From: Larus michahellis
Taxonomy: Eukaryota > Chordata > Aves > Charadriiformes > Laridae
Assembly: GCF_964199755.1 (NCBI RefSeq)
Contig: NC_133930.1
Span: forward strand, 27,982,071-28,046,070
DNA length: 64,000 nt
Direction of reading: 5' to 3'
Shown here: positions 11,601 through 23,500 of the stretch, in pieces
Numbering within the stretch: position 1 is the stretch's first letter
Layout: each line of letters begins with the position of its first letter
Program-made: the position numbers and the translations under genes
The notes under the pieces: generated by a model
Database searches by the model: none
The model's input: only the letters and a program-made list of their open reading frames with translations
Told to the model about the DNA's origin: nothing

Positions 11601-14600
11601 GCATCAAATGAAGCTAATGAAAGTTCAAACGGACCAAAATGACGCAATTCTTCACACAACAAGTAGCAGAATTGTGGAACTCCTTGTCAAGGAATCTAGT
11701 GAAGGATAAAAGTACAGGTATTGCACGTTTTTCAGCTGCTCTAGAAGCTTAAAGGGTATGGGGATTTTTCTGGTTCTGTACTATTCACCTCAACCAAAAT
11801 ATTTCAAAAGTCATTCAGGGAACAGGGTAGGAAATGGAGAAAGGAAGACACCCCCTCCACACACACACCTTCCCCTCGGCTGCAGAAGTGCAGGACAATA
11901 GCAAAGTAACAACGGTAGTAAAGATCCCTCGCAGTCCCTTTTACATGTCCTTCAGAAGCTACATAAGAGGGTGACTACATGACGACAGCTTTGTTTTAAA
12001 AAGCGCTGCTAGCCTCCAAATTTCTGTCCAGCAGGTCACTTATCCATTGGAACTCAAATGTTTCAGAGAAATGAGAGTCTTTGTTTTCTGTTTCCAAGAC
12101 AGTAAGACGCATGTCTTAGCAAACAAGTTTGTTTATACTTTTCTTTTTTTCTTTTTCTTTTTTTCCTCAGATCAACCTGACACCAAACACTTTTAAGACA
12201 AGCTCACCATATTCCAAATTACTTAACAAATGAACCACTTTTTTTTCTTGTATCACTGGCACACAAGAAGACTCACAAAGTTCCTGAAATGCAAAGGATG
12301 AGTACAATCTTCTTAAAGTCAAAGGACTTCCCTTCTAAACTGAGTACTCTCCCTATGATATATACTGTCCTTGATAACACATGCTTTTGTACATATGTAA
12401 TCATGTAACATCTGGTATCTGAACATATTATTCTAATCTGGTATTCTAAACATATTACGTTTAGAACCTCTTAATGCACTTTTTGCTCAGGAGCAATATA
12501 TTCAGTCATCCAACTTTGCATGTACAGCATTCTTCTGAAACACCCAACAGCAACTGAAAACAAAAATTAACTACTTCAGTGACTCAAAAGGTATCAGTAA
12601 TCACCTTGCCTAGAAAGACTTCTTATGTACTTACCGACAATGCAAGACTGAGGATGGATGTCGCATAGTTAAAGCTGTGGACTACTTTGTAGGAAGTAGT
12701 ACTGTAAACCTTCACGTGCCTAAGAATAATGATTAAAACTGCATTACTAATGCCTTATTGTAGACACTTTACAAGGATTTCATCACTCTCACATCTCTTC
12801 TATAGATCATTTAAGGAAACTGAGCACTTATACAAAGCATTCTTCAGTCTGCCACTGAGCTTCTTAGTTATTACCTCTCCTGAAACCAAAACGGTTCTAT
12901 TAAAAGATAGACAAAAGTCAAGAAAGGACTACCTGTACCCAAAAAAGATGAAAATGGGGCAACGACAGAAGAAGGAACTGAAGGCACATGTAGTGACTAT
13001 CAGACTTCAGCAATGCTTATTAGGAAACACTAAGAGAGCATTTCTTCAAATTTGTTCTTGAATTTTAAATGTTAAGATCTATTGACAATTTCTGGAAGTA
13101 AATACATAGCTATTCTTGTATCCAGCTATTCTTTAATGATTTGGTTGAAGGCAGGAAATATTAAACAAATGGGAAAACAAAGCACTATCTTACAACAAGT
13201 ACAAACTTCACTGTTGTGAGCACTGAATGACAAACAGCTGCACAGCTAGTATGATCCTTCAGCTTATGCTTTGTGATCATAAAGCCTGAGAAAACCTAGG
13301 AAGTAGAGGAGGGAGGGAGAAAGAGAGGAAGGAAGAGAACAGACCACTATCATTTCTGACAACGTCGTGTTTCTAATGTCTCTGAGACAACAAATTGAGT
13401 ACCAGTACTCAGTAACTCAACACAAACAAACAAAAAAACAAGGAGGACATATTTCATCTGTGCACCTTGGGTAGAAAAAGCAAGAGCACAGAGACACAAA
13501 CCCAAGCTCTTTAAAGGTGAAGACTAATACACTTTCAGTTATTTAAACTGTATTAAAGTTAAGAATAGTTACTTTACAGAGGCTGCAAAGGTCACTTTAG
13601 AGATTCAGAAACATGCAATGCCTATTCAGAAGTTCCCCATACACATTCCCAAACAGCACAGGCAACCCTTACTGACATCCAAGGTAAAAAGAGGAAAAGG
13701 TTAACGTATATTGCAGTATGGACCTTGGCCACAAGACATGTTTTCAAATAAGTTACATCTCTAACAGTTAAAAGTGTATAAGACCAAAAAAACATGCACA
13801 GATACATACTCATGTATAACAACTTCCAAAGGAAAAAAGTCTGAAAGAATTTAAATCAGAACAAAGCCACAAAATATACTAACCTGTCCAGGGATCCTGA
13901 CAATAACCTTTGTCCAGAGCTGTTCAGGCATAAACAAGTTACAGTTTTATGGTGATTTTTAAGTGAAACTAGTAATTGTCCGCCTTTTAGTACATCCCAA
14001 ACTTTGACATATCGACCTCCTGTGAGAAGGAAGCACACAAAAAAGTTTGACACAGGCACACATTTACGCTTCTCTGGAGAAGTTTTCAAAGAATGATACA
14101 GTGCCTCCTCCACAACACAGAGTTTTCTGTACCTACTCACTGTCCCCATCTATTACAACTGTCTCCTGGGACAAGACACATTACAAGTCTGCTCTTTTTT
14201 AGGCCCAGCAGGCACAGATGAATGATTCAACATACTCCTTACAGAAAAAAAAAATAATCTAGATACCACTGGGTTACAGGACTTCTGATGCAACGACAAG
14301 AAGAGACTAAAAAACCTTGTCATCCTTAAGAGAAAGACAGTCTCATCTTTTCAAAACTTCTTAAGGATGTTCATACCTTCACTTTAGCACTGGGCTAATT
14401 AAAGTCTGTATCCTGTCATGAAAAATGTCTTTTTTTTTTGGATCAACTACAAAAAAATCAACTCAGAGACAAAAAGACCCCTACCTTCACCCTCTAGATC
14501 AACACAGATTCCTAAAGAAGATCTTTGAGAAATCCAGCAGTTACATCACTTACCACTTCATTACCAAAAGAAAACACCATGCAAAAAAGAAGCAGCTGAA

Positions 14601-17600
14601 GTATTTCTCACAAATTAGGGCCATGGAAAAGAAATTTTATTTTATTGAAGTACCTGCAGATACCAGAAGCCCACCAGAAGGGAACAGAAGCACGCTCTCC
14701 ACAGGCTGGCCATGCTCTATTGTCATGACACTACTTTTTGTTCGTGCATCAAATATTTTCACAGTGTGGTCATAGGAACCTGCAAACACCACCATAAAAA
14801 GCTTCAGTTTCATAATTTCAATTATTTCAGGAACTAAGACAGCCACATCATATAATCTAAAGGAGGTCCTGCCAAATGAAAATAGTTTTAAACCATGCAC
14901 TTAGAACACCTTGTGGTTTACCTTGGTTAATTTACAGCCTTCAGGCAACATAAGTCTTCTTGCCTGCAATGTGTCAGGCCTTAAAAGTAATTTAAGTCTT
15001 TTATTTCCCTTCCATTAATCAAGCGTATTTATAAAAATAAGTATCAGGCAACCTGATGAAACCTAGTCTCTTGTGCCTCCTGAAGTAAGGAATACTAGTT
15101 TTTGCATAGCAATTTACCACAGATTAATAGAAAGCTACTGCTAGGAAAAGCGAAAGCAAAGAGTTTCAAAAAACTCCTCACATGACCTTTCATTTTTGAG
15201 TCTGACAGTTTTGGGCAGTACAAACTACAATGAAACTAGTGTCCTCCTCCGGAAACCTGATAGAACACTTCAGTCAATCCCAACTAAAGGTTACAGTCAA
15301 AGGATTTTCTTAAAATTTTCAAAGGCCAGTCAGAACAGTCCCATTAACCCCAATAGGATAAAGCATTTTTAACTATGTTAAAAATTAGTTCACTCAAGAA
15401 TTTCCCTATGAACGTCAGTGCCAAGCTTAAAAAGCAAGTAAAAAAGGAAACAACAAAGTAGGCACTGAGTAGATAGATCCTCCATGTTTAAAAATATAAT
15501 AAACATGATCCCACTGCACTCTCTGTATCTACAGAGCAGTGGATGTTGTCCACCTCAATTTTAGCAAGGCTTTTGACACTTCTCCCATAACATCCTCATA
15601 GGTACGCTTAGGAAGTGAGGGTTAGATGAGTGGACAGTGAGGTGGATTGAGAACTGGCTGAATGGCAGAATGAGATGGTTGTGATCAGCGGCGCAGAGTC
15701 CAGTTGAGGCCCATAACCTGTGATGTTCCCCAGCAGTCAGTACTCGTTCCAGTCTTGTTCAACATATTCATCAACAACCTGGATGAGTGGACAGAGTGTA
15801 CCCTCAGGAAGTCTGACACAAAATTGGGAGGAGTGGCTGACACACCAGAAGGCTGTGTCACCATTCAGTGAGACCTGGACAGGCTGGAGAGTTGGGTGGA
15901 CAGGAACCTAATAAAATTCAACACGGGCAAGTGTGGGGTCCCGCACCTGGGGAGGAATAACCCCATGCACCAGTACAGGTTAGGGCTGACCTGCTGGAGA
16001 GCAGCTCTGCAGAGAGGGACCTGGGAGTCCTGGTGGACAAGTTGACCATGAGGAAGCAATGCGCCCTTGTGGCCAAAAGGCCAGTGGTTATCCTCCCCCT
16101 CTACTCCGCCCTGGTGAGGCCACATCTGGAGTACTGTGTGCGCTTCGGGGCTCTCCAGTTCAAGAAAGACAAGGAACTACTGGAGGGCTACAAAGATGAT
16201 CAAGAGATTGGAGCATCCCTCTTATGAGGAAAGGCTGAGAGACCTCAGTCTGTTTAGCCTGGAGAAGAGAAGACTGAGAGGGGATCTCATCAATGCTTAT
16301 AAATCTCTAAAGGGAGGGTGTCAAGAGGATGGGGCCAGACTCTTCTCAGTGGTGCCCACTGACAGGACAAGGGGCAATGGGCACAAGCTGGAACGTAGGA
16401 AATTCCACCTGAATATGAGCAAAAACGTCTTTACTTCGAGGGTGATGGAGCACTGGAACAGGCTGCCCAGAAAGGTTGTGGAGTCTCCTTCTCTGGAGAT
16501 ATTAAAAACCTACCTGGACGCAATCCTGTGCAACCTGCTTTGGCTGGGGGGTTGGACTATTTGATCTATAGAGGTCCCTTCCAAGCCCTATCATTCTGTG
16601 ATTCTGTCATTCCATATCAATGTCTTCCTGCATTTTTCTTCAATTCAATCCAAAAGACGCATATATAAAAAATAAAATCAAACCTGTTATAAAGACATCT
16701 GCATTCAGTTTACTTGCACAGCCGCATCTCACATAGTCAGTATGTTCACTGTATGAGACGATTTCTGTACCACTTGGAATATCCCACAAATTTGATGAAT
16801 AATCATCACCACCAGAAAATATTCGGTATTTATCAGACAGGAAGCCCACTACATGAACAGCTCTAGAAATCAAAGTAAACAATATCCAAAGTTAAAACAT
16901 ACAATTGTTTCCAGAACAGTTAGTCTGTATGAAGAGCTTATTAAAGTATTCTCTCTAACTTAAAAGCGCAAAGTGTCTACTGTTGGAAGTTACAAAGCCT
17001 CACTTTAGAGGTTAAAAACACTTTAGCTTTTTTATTTACAGCCAGAAAAAGGGTCATGCTGACAGATGCTTACCTAAGCGCCGATATAATCTTCCTTAAA
17101 GTTTTTACAGGTCTACTAGATGCTCATTCAAAAGCTGTAAATTCCACATTTGTTACTTAAAGGTGTGTGTACTAGCACTGTCCTTTAGAAAAAAAATTAT
17201 AATACTGTATTTTAAGTATGACTGGGTTGGACACTCTTCTTGTTCTTTAAAATCACTATTTAAATCTGTATTATCATCGTAACATCCCAACAGGGAATGA
17301 TTTTGTCAGAAAATGCAGATACACTAAATCTTACTACCGTTACCTTAGTGGTTAGGACATAAGACGATAACCTATCTACAAGGGCTGGAGCACCTATGCT
17401 GAGGACAGGCTGAGAGAGTTGGAATTGTTCAGCCTGGAGAAGAGAAGGCTCCAGGGAGACCTTATAGCAGCCTTCCAGTACCTAAAGGGGGCCTACAGGA
17501 AAGATGGGGAGGGATTCTTTATGAGAGAGTGGAGCGATAAAACGACGGGTAACGGTTTAAAACTGAAAGAAGGCAGGTTTAGATTAGATATCAGGAAGAA

Positions 17601-19293
17601 ATTCTTTACTGTGAGGGTGGTGAGGCGCTGGAACAGGTTGCCCAGAGAAGTTGTGGATGCCCCATCCCTGGAAGTGTTCAAGGCCAGGCTGGATGGGGCT
17701 CTGAGTAGCCTGGTCTAGTGGGACGCGTCCCTGCCCATGGCAGGGGAGTTAGAACTAGATCTTTAAGGTCCCTTCCAACCCGAACCATTCTATGAAACAC
17801 AGACCTCACATAGAAACACTCTCAAGGTCTGTCTGTGTGCTCTCCACTGAAAGCACGTTTATTGTTGTTGTTGTTCTAGATACATAAAACATGTACTGGT
17901 CTTCTATAGTATTATCATTGTCTTCTCCTCACTGGTGGATCAGAACTCCTAACTCCTCCCCCACACCCTGCCATCATGCACTTTTTCTGGCTTTTGTTTT
18001 TGGTTGGCTTTTTTTAGGGATTCCTGCTCTTCCTGGAGTATTTCTTCACTGGTTTTGTTTAGACACTTTTTAGAACTCTTTTCCAGACAGCATCAAATAA
18101 AACGTGCCATGGAGTCAGAAGACTATGCCTGCACATCATATTAACAGACACTTACCTGAATTAGAAAGTGTATTTACTCTTCCATGTACTTAATTCATAT
18201 TTAGAATTAAAAAAAAACAACACTCCGATTTTGAATTCAATTTAAAAATCTACTTTTCAGTAAGAGCTACACGAGACAGTTGCAAGCAACACAGATCAGT
18301 ATTACTCATGTTTTCAGTAACATGCAAAGCAGACAGATGTAAATACACCAAACAAGCTTATACAGGCAAAGGAAAAAACAACACCGTCTTACTTAGTAGG
18401 ACCATCAAATTGTCTCAGTGGTGCTCTTCCACTAAGGTCAAAGAGGCGAATGCTACCTTCCTCGCTGCCGGCAACAAGCAGATTGCCATCATCTCTGTAT
18501 GTGGCACAATAAGCAGCATCTTTGAAGCGAGAAAATGTTTTGATTGGTTCCTGAGAGTAACGACCATAAATGTGGATCTAGCAAAACAAGAAGACATTAA
18601 GTTTGCTCACATGATACCAACTGAAAGACAGGGATAAAGACCTCAGGAAAGCCACTTACCCTGGAAGAGGCTGTGACAGCATAGTTATATGGAGAAACCG
18701 GGGAGAAGTCAATTTTATTTACTGCACCAAACTCCTTTATCTGAACAGGTGTCTAAAACAATTGTGAGAAAAATCATTAAGTCCACATAAGCACACCATC
18801 AAAAGTGAAAACAGCAAATCAAAACCTATTATTCCTACAGAGAGCTCAAAATTCCGTTTAGAGCCAAATTATTTTTAAGTACAATCCTACCGAGTTTGCC
18901 TTTTGCCTGACTATTCTGCTGTTACTGATTTTTTTACAATTCACGCACTACAGCTGCTTGATTTTGCAAGAAAGCAGTAAAAAATCCCAAAGCTTTAGGA
19001 CAATAACTACGTCTGTTGGGCCAATCTGGGGCACAAGTCAGCCTCGTTTGCCGGGAGGCCGTTTGCTACGTTTCAGGGCGGTATTTAAGAATTGCCCCTA
19101 AGCGGAGGCCGCAGGAGCTGGCAGAACCGGCAGGGAGCAGAGCGCAGACCCCGCGTCCCGTGACCGGGTCGCTCCGGCCGCCCCCCGCAGGGCTGACTCC
19201 TACCTTGTACGCCCGCCAGTACAGCGTGTCCTGCGTGATCCTCTCCCCAAGCTTGGGGAAGGCCTGGACCACCACCGGTTTGTAGGTGGCCAT
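8668..19293 (-). CDS. UTP15: UTP15, small-subunit processome WD40 protein (12 coding exons)
   Basis: Nucleolar t-UTP/UtpA component needed for pre-18S rRNA processing and rDNA transcription. Coding exons in transcript order: 19204-19293, 18660-18752, 18393-18577, 16684-16862, 14654-14779, 13884-14019, 12635-12719, 10533-10682, 10304-10405, 9970-10103, 9403-9461, 8668-8891. All junctions are GT/AG and the frame closes at 1,563 nt, giving 520 residues (human 518). The protein starts [20 protein letters not shown], followed by WD40 repeats at roughly residues 35-300 with blocks such as [20 protein letters not shown] and [20 protein letters not shown]. The C-terminal UTP15 domain at about 350-500 includes [18 protein letters not shown] and [17 protein letters not shown]. 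The start lies in a good GCCATGG context. It is transcribed away from ANKRA2 out of a shared CpG island. Introns carry CR1 copies at 10,791, 15,530 and 17,377 and a possible older one at 11,535. No frame damage was seen. Confidence 0.97.
10791..10935 (-). mobile_element. Old CR1 fragment in a UTP15 intron
   Basis: GTCATAGAATAACTTAAGTTGGAACGCACCT followed by AGGTCCTGTGGTC resembles the reverse complement of a CR1 3' end, much more diverged than the other copies here. Only about 145 bases remain. It lies in the intron between exons 7 and 8 of UTP15, in the same orientation as the gene. Confidence 0.65.
11535..11800 (+). mobile_element. Possible ancient CR1/L3-like fragment
   Basis: The stretch contains ATTGTGGAACTCCTTGTCAA and surrounding phrases typical of the 3' part of old CR1/L3 LINEs, heavily decayed. 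There is no clear terminus and no open frame. It lies in the intron between UTP15 exons 7 and 8. The call rests on short word similarity only. Confidence 0.35.
15530..16612 (+). mobile_element. CR1 LINE, 5'-truncated, antisense in a UTP15 intron
   Basis: Runs left to right, opposite to UTP15, inside the intron between exons 4 and 5. It starts within the reverse transcriptase ([13 protein letters not shown], the CR1 D-F-S-K-A-F-D-T block) and continues through [39 protein letters not shown] and [16 protein letters not shown]. It ends in the ATTCTGTGATTCTGTCATTC 8-mer repeats of the CR1 3' terminus. The reading frame is broken in several places; the second half is one long open frame (16,136-16,564), suggesting moderate age. 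Confidence 0.95.
17377..17796 (+). mobile_element. CR1 LINE 3' fragment, antisense in a UTP15 intron
   Basis: A shorter CR1 copy in the intron between UTP15 exons 3 and 4. It encodes [33 protein letters not shown] and then [31 protein letters not shown] without a break, followed by the 3' tail AAGGTCCCTTCCAACCCGAA and CATTCTATGAA. It resembles the minus-strand copy at 54,003 closely enough to suggest the same subfamily. Confidence 0.95.
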
Positions 19294-19599
19294 GGCCGGC
19301 CGGTACCGGGGGCCGCCGGGCGAGGCCGAGGCCTGCGCGGCGCCTCCTCAGTCAGGGAGCGGCGGTGGCCGCCGGCGCCGCCCGAGTCGCGCTGCTGCCC
19401 GCGGGCCCGGTGGCTCTACGGGAGGAGCGCGGGGAGGCCCCGACCGGTCCGCGCCGCCTCAGGGGCCGAGTGTCGCCACGCCGCCGCTATGGCGAGCCCC
19501 ACGCCAGCCTCTAGTAGATCCAACGCGGTCCTCTGCGTCAGTACGTCATTAGGGAGCGACCCGACCTAGCCAATCAGCACCGCGGCGCGGTGGCAGGGC

Positions 19600-19643
19600 G
19601 TCAGTTCCGCCTTCCTGTCAGCGGCTAAAGCGGAGGCGCGGAG
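19600..19643 (+). other. ANKRA2: Putative ANKRA2 non-coding first exon
   Basis: A donor-like GGAG followed by GTGAGG has its GT at 19,644-19,645, just downstream of the CCAAT and ETS-like elements. It would join a 5' untranslated exon to the coding exon whose acceptor lies near 20,420. The 5' limit is not visible and is given only approximately. Confidence 0.4.
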
Positions 19644-19669
19644 GTGAGGCGGGGCTGCGGGCGGGGAGC

Positions 19670-19761
19670 GGTCGGTCGGTCGGTCGGTCGGTCGGTCGGT
19701 CGGTCGGTCGGTCGGTCGGTCGGTCGGTCGGTCGGTCGGTCGGTCGGTCGGTCGGTCGGTC
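19670..19761 (+). repeat. (GGTC)23 tetranucleotide array
   Basis: Ninety-two bases of uninterrupted GGTC, exactly 23 units, inside the CpG island and about 26 bases after the putative first-exon donor of ANKRA2. No imperfect unit is visible, so the array is probably length-polymorphic. The long open frames through it (VGRS or TDRP repeats) are artefacts of the four-base period. Confidence 0.98.
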
Positions 19762-20493
19762 AGACAGGCGGGGCGAGAGGGGGGCGGCGGGAACAGCGGC
19801 AGCGGCGGGTGCTCCCCAGCGTCCGCGGGGGGTGGTGGCAGCAGCTCGCCTTCGAGCCTTTCGGCCCGCAGCCGGCGGCCCACAGTGCGGGGGGAGGCCT
19901 CCAGGAGCGCCCGGGGTGGGAGGCCCCCCGCGGGGCTGTCAGAAAGCCCCCGGTGATGTTTTGCTGTCGTCGGTCTAAAAGGGGTTTTGTCATTTTCCTT
20001 CACGTATGGTCGAAGCCATTGGTTTTACTCGGCTTGTGAGAAGACTTGGAGTTGTAAAGGGATGTAAAGTCACTGAAATTTTTCCTTCAAGTTATGTTTT
20101 TAGGAAATAAAGTTATCCTCCATACTCATGTCTTGGTATAAATGTGTCTGATGGTGGTGGGTTTTTTTGTTGCAACGAGGCTAATACTCTGAAATGTTAC
20201 TTAGAGTAAACTCCTACTGGTTTCATTATGGTATTTAGCTTAAATATCCACATGATAAAATTTAAACAGAGGGTTTTGTTGATAACTTGTGTCAGTAATA
20301 AGACTGATATTTCACTGAGGTTTTGACTAATAATGCCATAAGCTTAAAGGAAGCCATGTTTGGTGTAGTTTTACGCATTACTTCACTGGATTGTTGTTAA
20401 CCCATGTTATGTGTGTTCAGTTGCAGGTTCTTCAAACATCTGGATCTCTTTAGATCCAGCTTGGTTGGCTGGACCTGCTCTTGGCTGGGAACT

Positions 20494-20514
20494 ATGAAGA
20501 AACATTTTGCATAA
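20494..20514 (+). promoter_or_regulatory. ANKRA2: Short uORF in the ANKRA2 leader
   Basis: ATG followed by five codons and TAA (reads MKKHFA), lying in the same exon ahead of the main start. Its stop ends 21 bases before the preferred ANKRA2 ATG at 20,536. Whether it is translated is not known. Confidence 0.45.
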
Positions 20515-20535
20515 AGCTTTGACATGACTGAGGCC

Positions 20536-23500
20536 ATGGCATCTTCAACAAACTTAGATGCTGGGGCCCAGTTAATTGTAGAAGAATGTCCCACTAGCTA
20601 CAGCCTTCCACCCATGCCGGACATAAAAGTGGAGAATCAGCTTGACTCAAGCACAGAGGAAGGCCAAGCTCAGAGTGTCACCATGGGAATGAAATTCATT
20701 TTGCCCAATAGATTTGATATGAATGTCTGCTCGCGATTTGTAAAATCTTTGAATGAGGAGGACAGTAAAAATATTCAAGACCAAGTTAACTCTGACCTTG
20801 AAGTGGCATCTGTCTTATTTAAAGGTTGAAATTTATGGTACAAATTGTTATGTGTGAACTGTGTCATCCTGTTAAGCGGTTATGTTTTTTTTTTAAAAAG
20901 CCTTTGCCTTATATGTGTATTAATTAGTAATAGTCTTCTAAGATTTCTTCCCCTAACATTTTTATTATATGCTTGTTATGAATGTAAAATCAATTTCCCC
21001 CCCTGATTATTTTTTTAAATCTAATTTTTAAATTTTTTTAATTGAAAAAGTAGTGGCACAGAAAGTCTCTAGTGTTATTTAATAAGAGCTGGTGCTGGTT
21101 ATGAAAACAAGCTTACTTCTTTTGTGTAACATGTCCTACAACATGCTGCACATTGTTGAATATGTTTGTGTTTACAGAAAGCACTATGTGGTCATTTCAA
21201 TTTCAGTATCTTTCTGCAGCTCACTTCATGTTTTCACTAGTATGATGACAAAATAATGGTCATGCGGTTCACTTTGTGTTATCAATATGGCTGTACAAAG
21301 CCTGTAGTTGCAGTGATTGGCCTGCCAGTTCAGCTACTTGAAGGTGAGTGTTGCTCCAATTCTGGATCTGCAGCTAATCTCCAGCCATTTCTGGGCAGTT
21401 TCATCAGAATCGATCCATGTGTTTTCATGATGGAGCATATCAAACAGAATTAGGACTTCCATCTATTTCTTCTTAACAATTGCGGGTTCCAGTGCTCACT
21501 GTCATATTTCAGACTCTTAGGGTGATGTACCCTTTCGTAAGGTTGAATTTGACCCATTTCCTGTAACAAATACAGACCTACTGTGGATTTTGATTGGTTT
21601 CTCTGATCTGTATTTTTGGCTGCAGTTCAGCCATTGTAATTTTCAAACTTTTTTGATTTGCAGGCCCTAAGTGCTTACTAGTGGAGCTGCAGACCTGAAT
21701 GGCAAATTTAGACCCATCAGCGATAGGGTTGTTTTTCTTAGGTAACACTTGTGAACCCCTTAGAAGTAGTGCTGCAGATCCAGGGACCGCAGGTCAAAAA
21801 CCCCTGGTAGGTCTCTTAATTTGATCATGTGGGCTGTAGCAATTTGATTGGTAAACAAAATGTAACTTTGTTTTCATTCTGTTACCCTCTACTTCTTTTA
21901 ATTGGTTCTCTCACCAGATTTGTGCTTGGGCTTATGATCATGAAGTTCTCTATGGTGCGAATTCAGTGTGTATGTTAGTTAGCTTCCAGTCATTAATTAC
22001 TAGTGCACACTGGTGTTGAATCAATTTAGCCAATAATGGAGTTTAATCCTCCAATATGTCTTTCCAGTATCTAATCAATTAGCTTCTTAAAAATTATTTG
22101 GCTTCTCAGCTACTTTTCAAAATCTAAAGGTACTTTTGAGAATTAGCGGCCAAGATAACACATGTATATATATATATCTATCTCTTCTTTAATAAAATAA
22201 GATTCTAATGGAAAACTAGAAGAGTTAGTATAAATGAGCACAGCAGCACTGAATGACTTCTTGAAGTCTAAGTGGTGACCTGCTATTGCATTTTATGTAA
22301 GTTAGTGTGGAATATCTCTCTTCCTGATGGATAAGTATTCATAAAGCATTCATAATGCAGTTACAATTTTATCCAGCCGGAATGGAAAAAGTCCCGGTGA
22401 AGAAAACTAGTGAAGGTCATCTTCACTCATGCAGTACATGGGTTAGGGACTAGACAAAACCTGACTGCATGGCTGACCAGAGCTGCATCATGTTATTGCA
22501 CTGGAGAGAGTTAGTAGGGATGTGTGAGGCTAAGTGGGGCTGTCCTACTTGATAAATCCATGCCAGGTGTCTAGAAAGTCTAGGCTTGAAAGTCTAGACA
22601 AAGGCTTACCTCATTTAGACACCAACTTGTCTCTGGGTGACATTACACCATACTGAACGCATGGGGTAACAGCATTGTTTTATGCTAGAAATGAATACAG
22701 CCCTTTATTCAACTCTCATAATGCACAGTGGAAAAAGCACATGTCACAAAGATTACTTAACATGGGTTTTAAAGATCTTGTGATACTGGTGCTTTCTAGT
22801 TTGACTTAGAATCTGTGGCTTGCTTTCAATACTCTTAATAGTACTAAAATCCTGTCTGTTTTCTCTGCTCAATGTAGCTGAATGCAACATCCACACTTCT
22901 CCTTCCCCTGGTATCCAAGTAAGACATGTTTATACTCCATCAACTACTAAGCATTTCTCACCAATAAAACAGTCAACTACCCTAACTAACAAACACAGGG
23001 GAAACGAAGTCTCTACAACACCTCTGCTTGTAAACTGTAAGTATCCTTCTGCCTTACTGTTAATAATTACTTTGTGAACTGTATGTTAGATGCTTGACAG
23101 ATTTTTCCATATTTTTTCTTTGGTGTAGCAATGAACTTTAATATAGGAAAAAAACATTGAGATAGTCTTGTCTAATTTCACATGGTTCCAACCATAAAAT
23201 AGTAATCCACCTGCTCTATTGAATTCATGAATGAAGTGCATTTTCCAGAAGGGATCCACTCTTGATTAGAAAATGTAGGTAAAGATTTTTCTGATCCTTT
23301 CTAAGCTTTAAGTTAATGTGTGTCATATATTTGTTTTCAGAACTTGTGCATCTTCTAAAATTTTTTAACATTAGATGACTAGTGCTGCAGAGTACTGCAA
23401 ATGTTGTGATTGCCATGGACCTTGAAAGTCAAGGCGTCAGTATTATTTATGGGGTTTTGTCATTCTTAATTGTCAAGCATTTTCTTTATAAATTAATTCT

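Larger units (their letters stand above)
19060..19960. promoter_or_regulatory. Bidirectional CpG-island promoter of UTP15 and ANKRA2
   Basis: A GC- and CpG-rich block of about 0.9 kb separates the UTP15 start codon (19,291-19,293, leftward) from the ANKRA2 first exon (rightward). Candidate elements between them are a CRE-like TACGTCAT near 19,543, an inverted CCAAT context (GCCAATCAGC) at about 19,569, and an ETS-like CTTCCTG at about 19,611. There is no TATA box. The arrangement fits a divergent housekeeping promoter. The binding sites are motif matches only. Confidence 0.8.

Noticed and set aside
19566-20039. Open frames with VGRS or TDRP repeats near ANKRA2
   Set aside because: They are translations of the GGTC tetranucleotide array, which stays open in these frames.
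21240-21330. Possible box C/D snoRNA (ATGATGA) in an ANKRA2 intron
   Set aside because: There is no box D at a suitable distance and no terminal stem. Similar partial hits in UTP15 and BTF3 introns failed for the same reasons.
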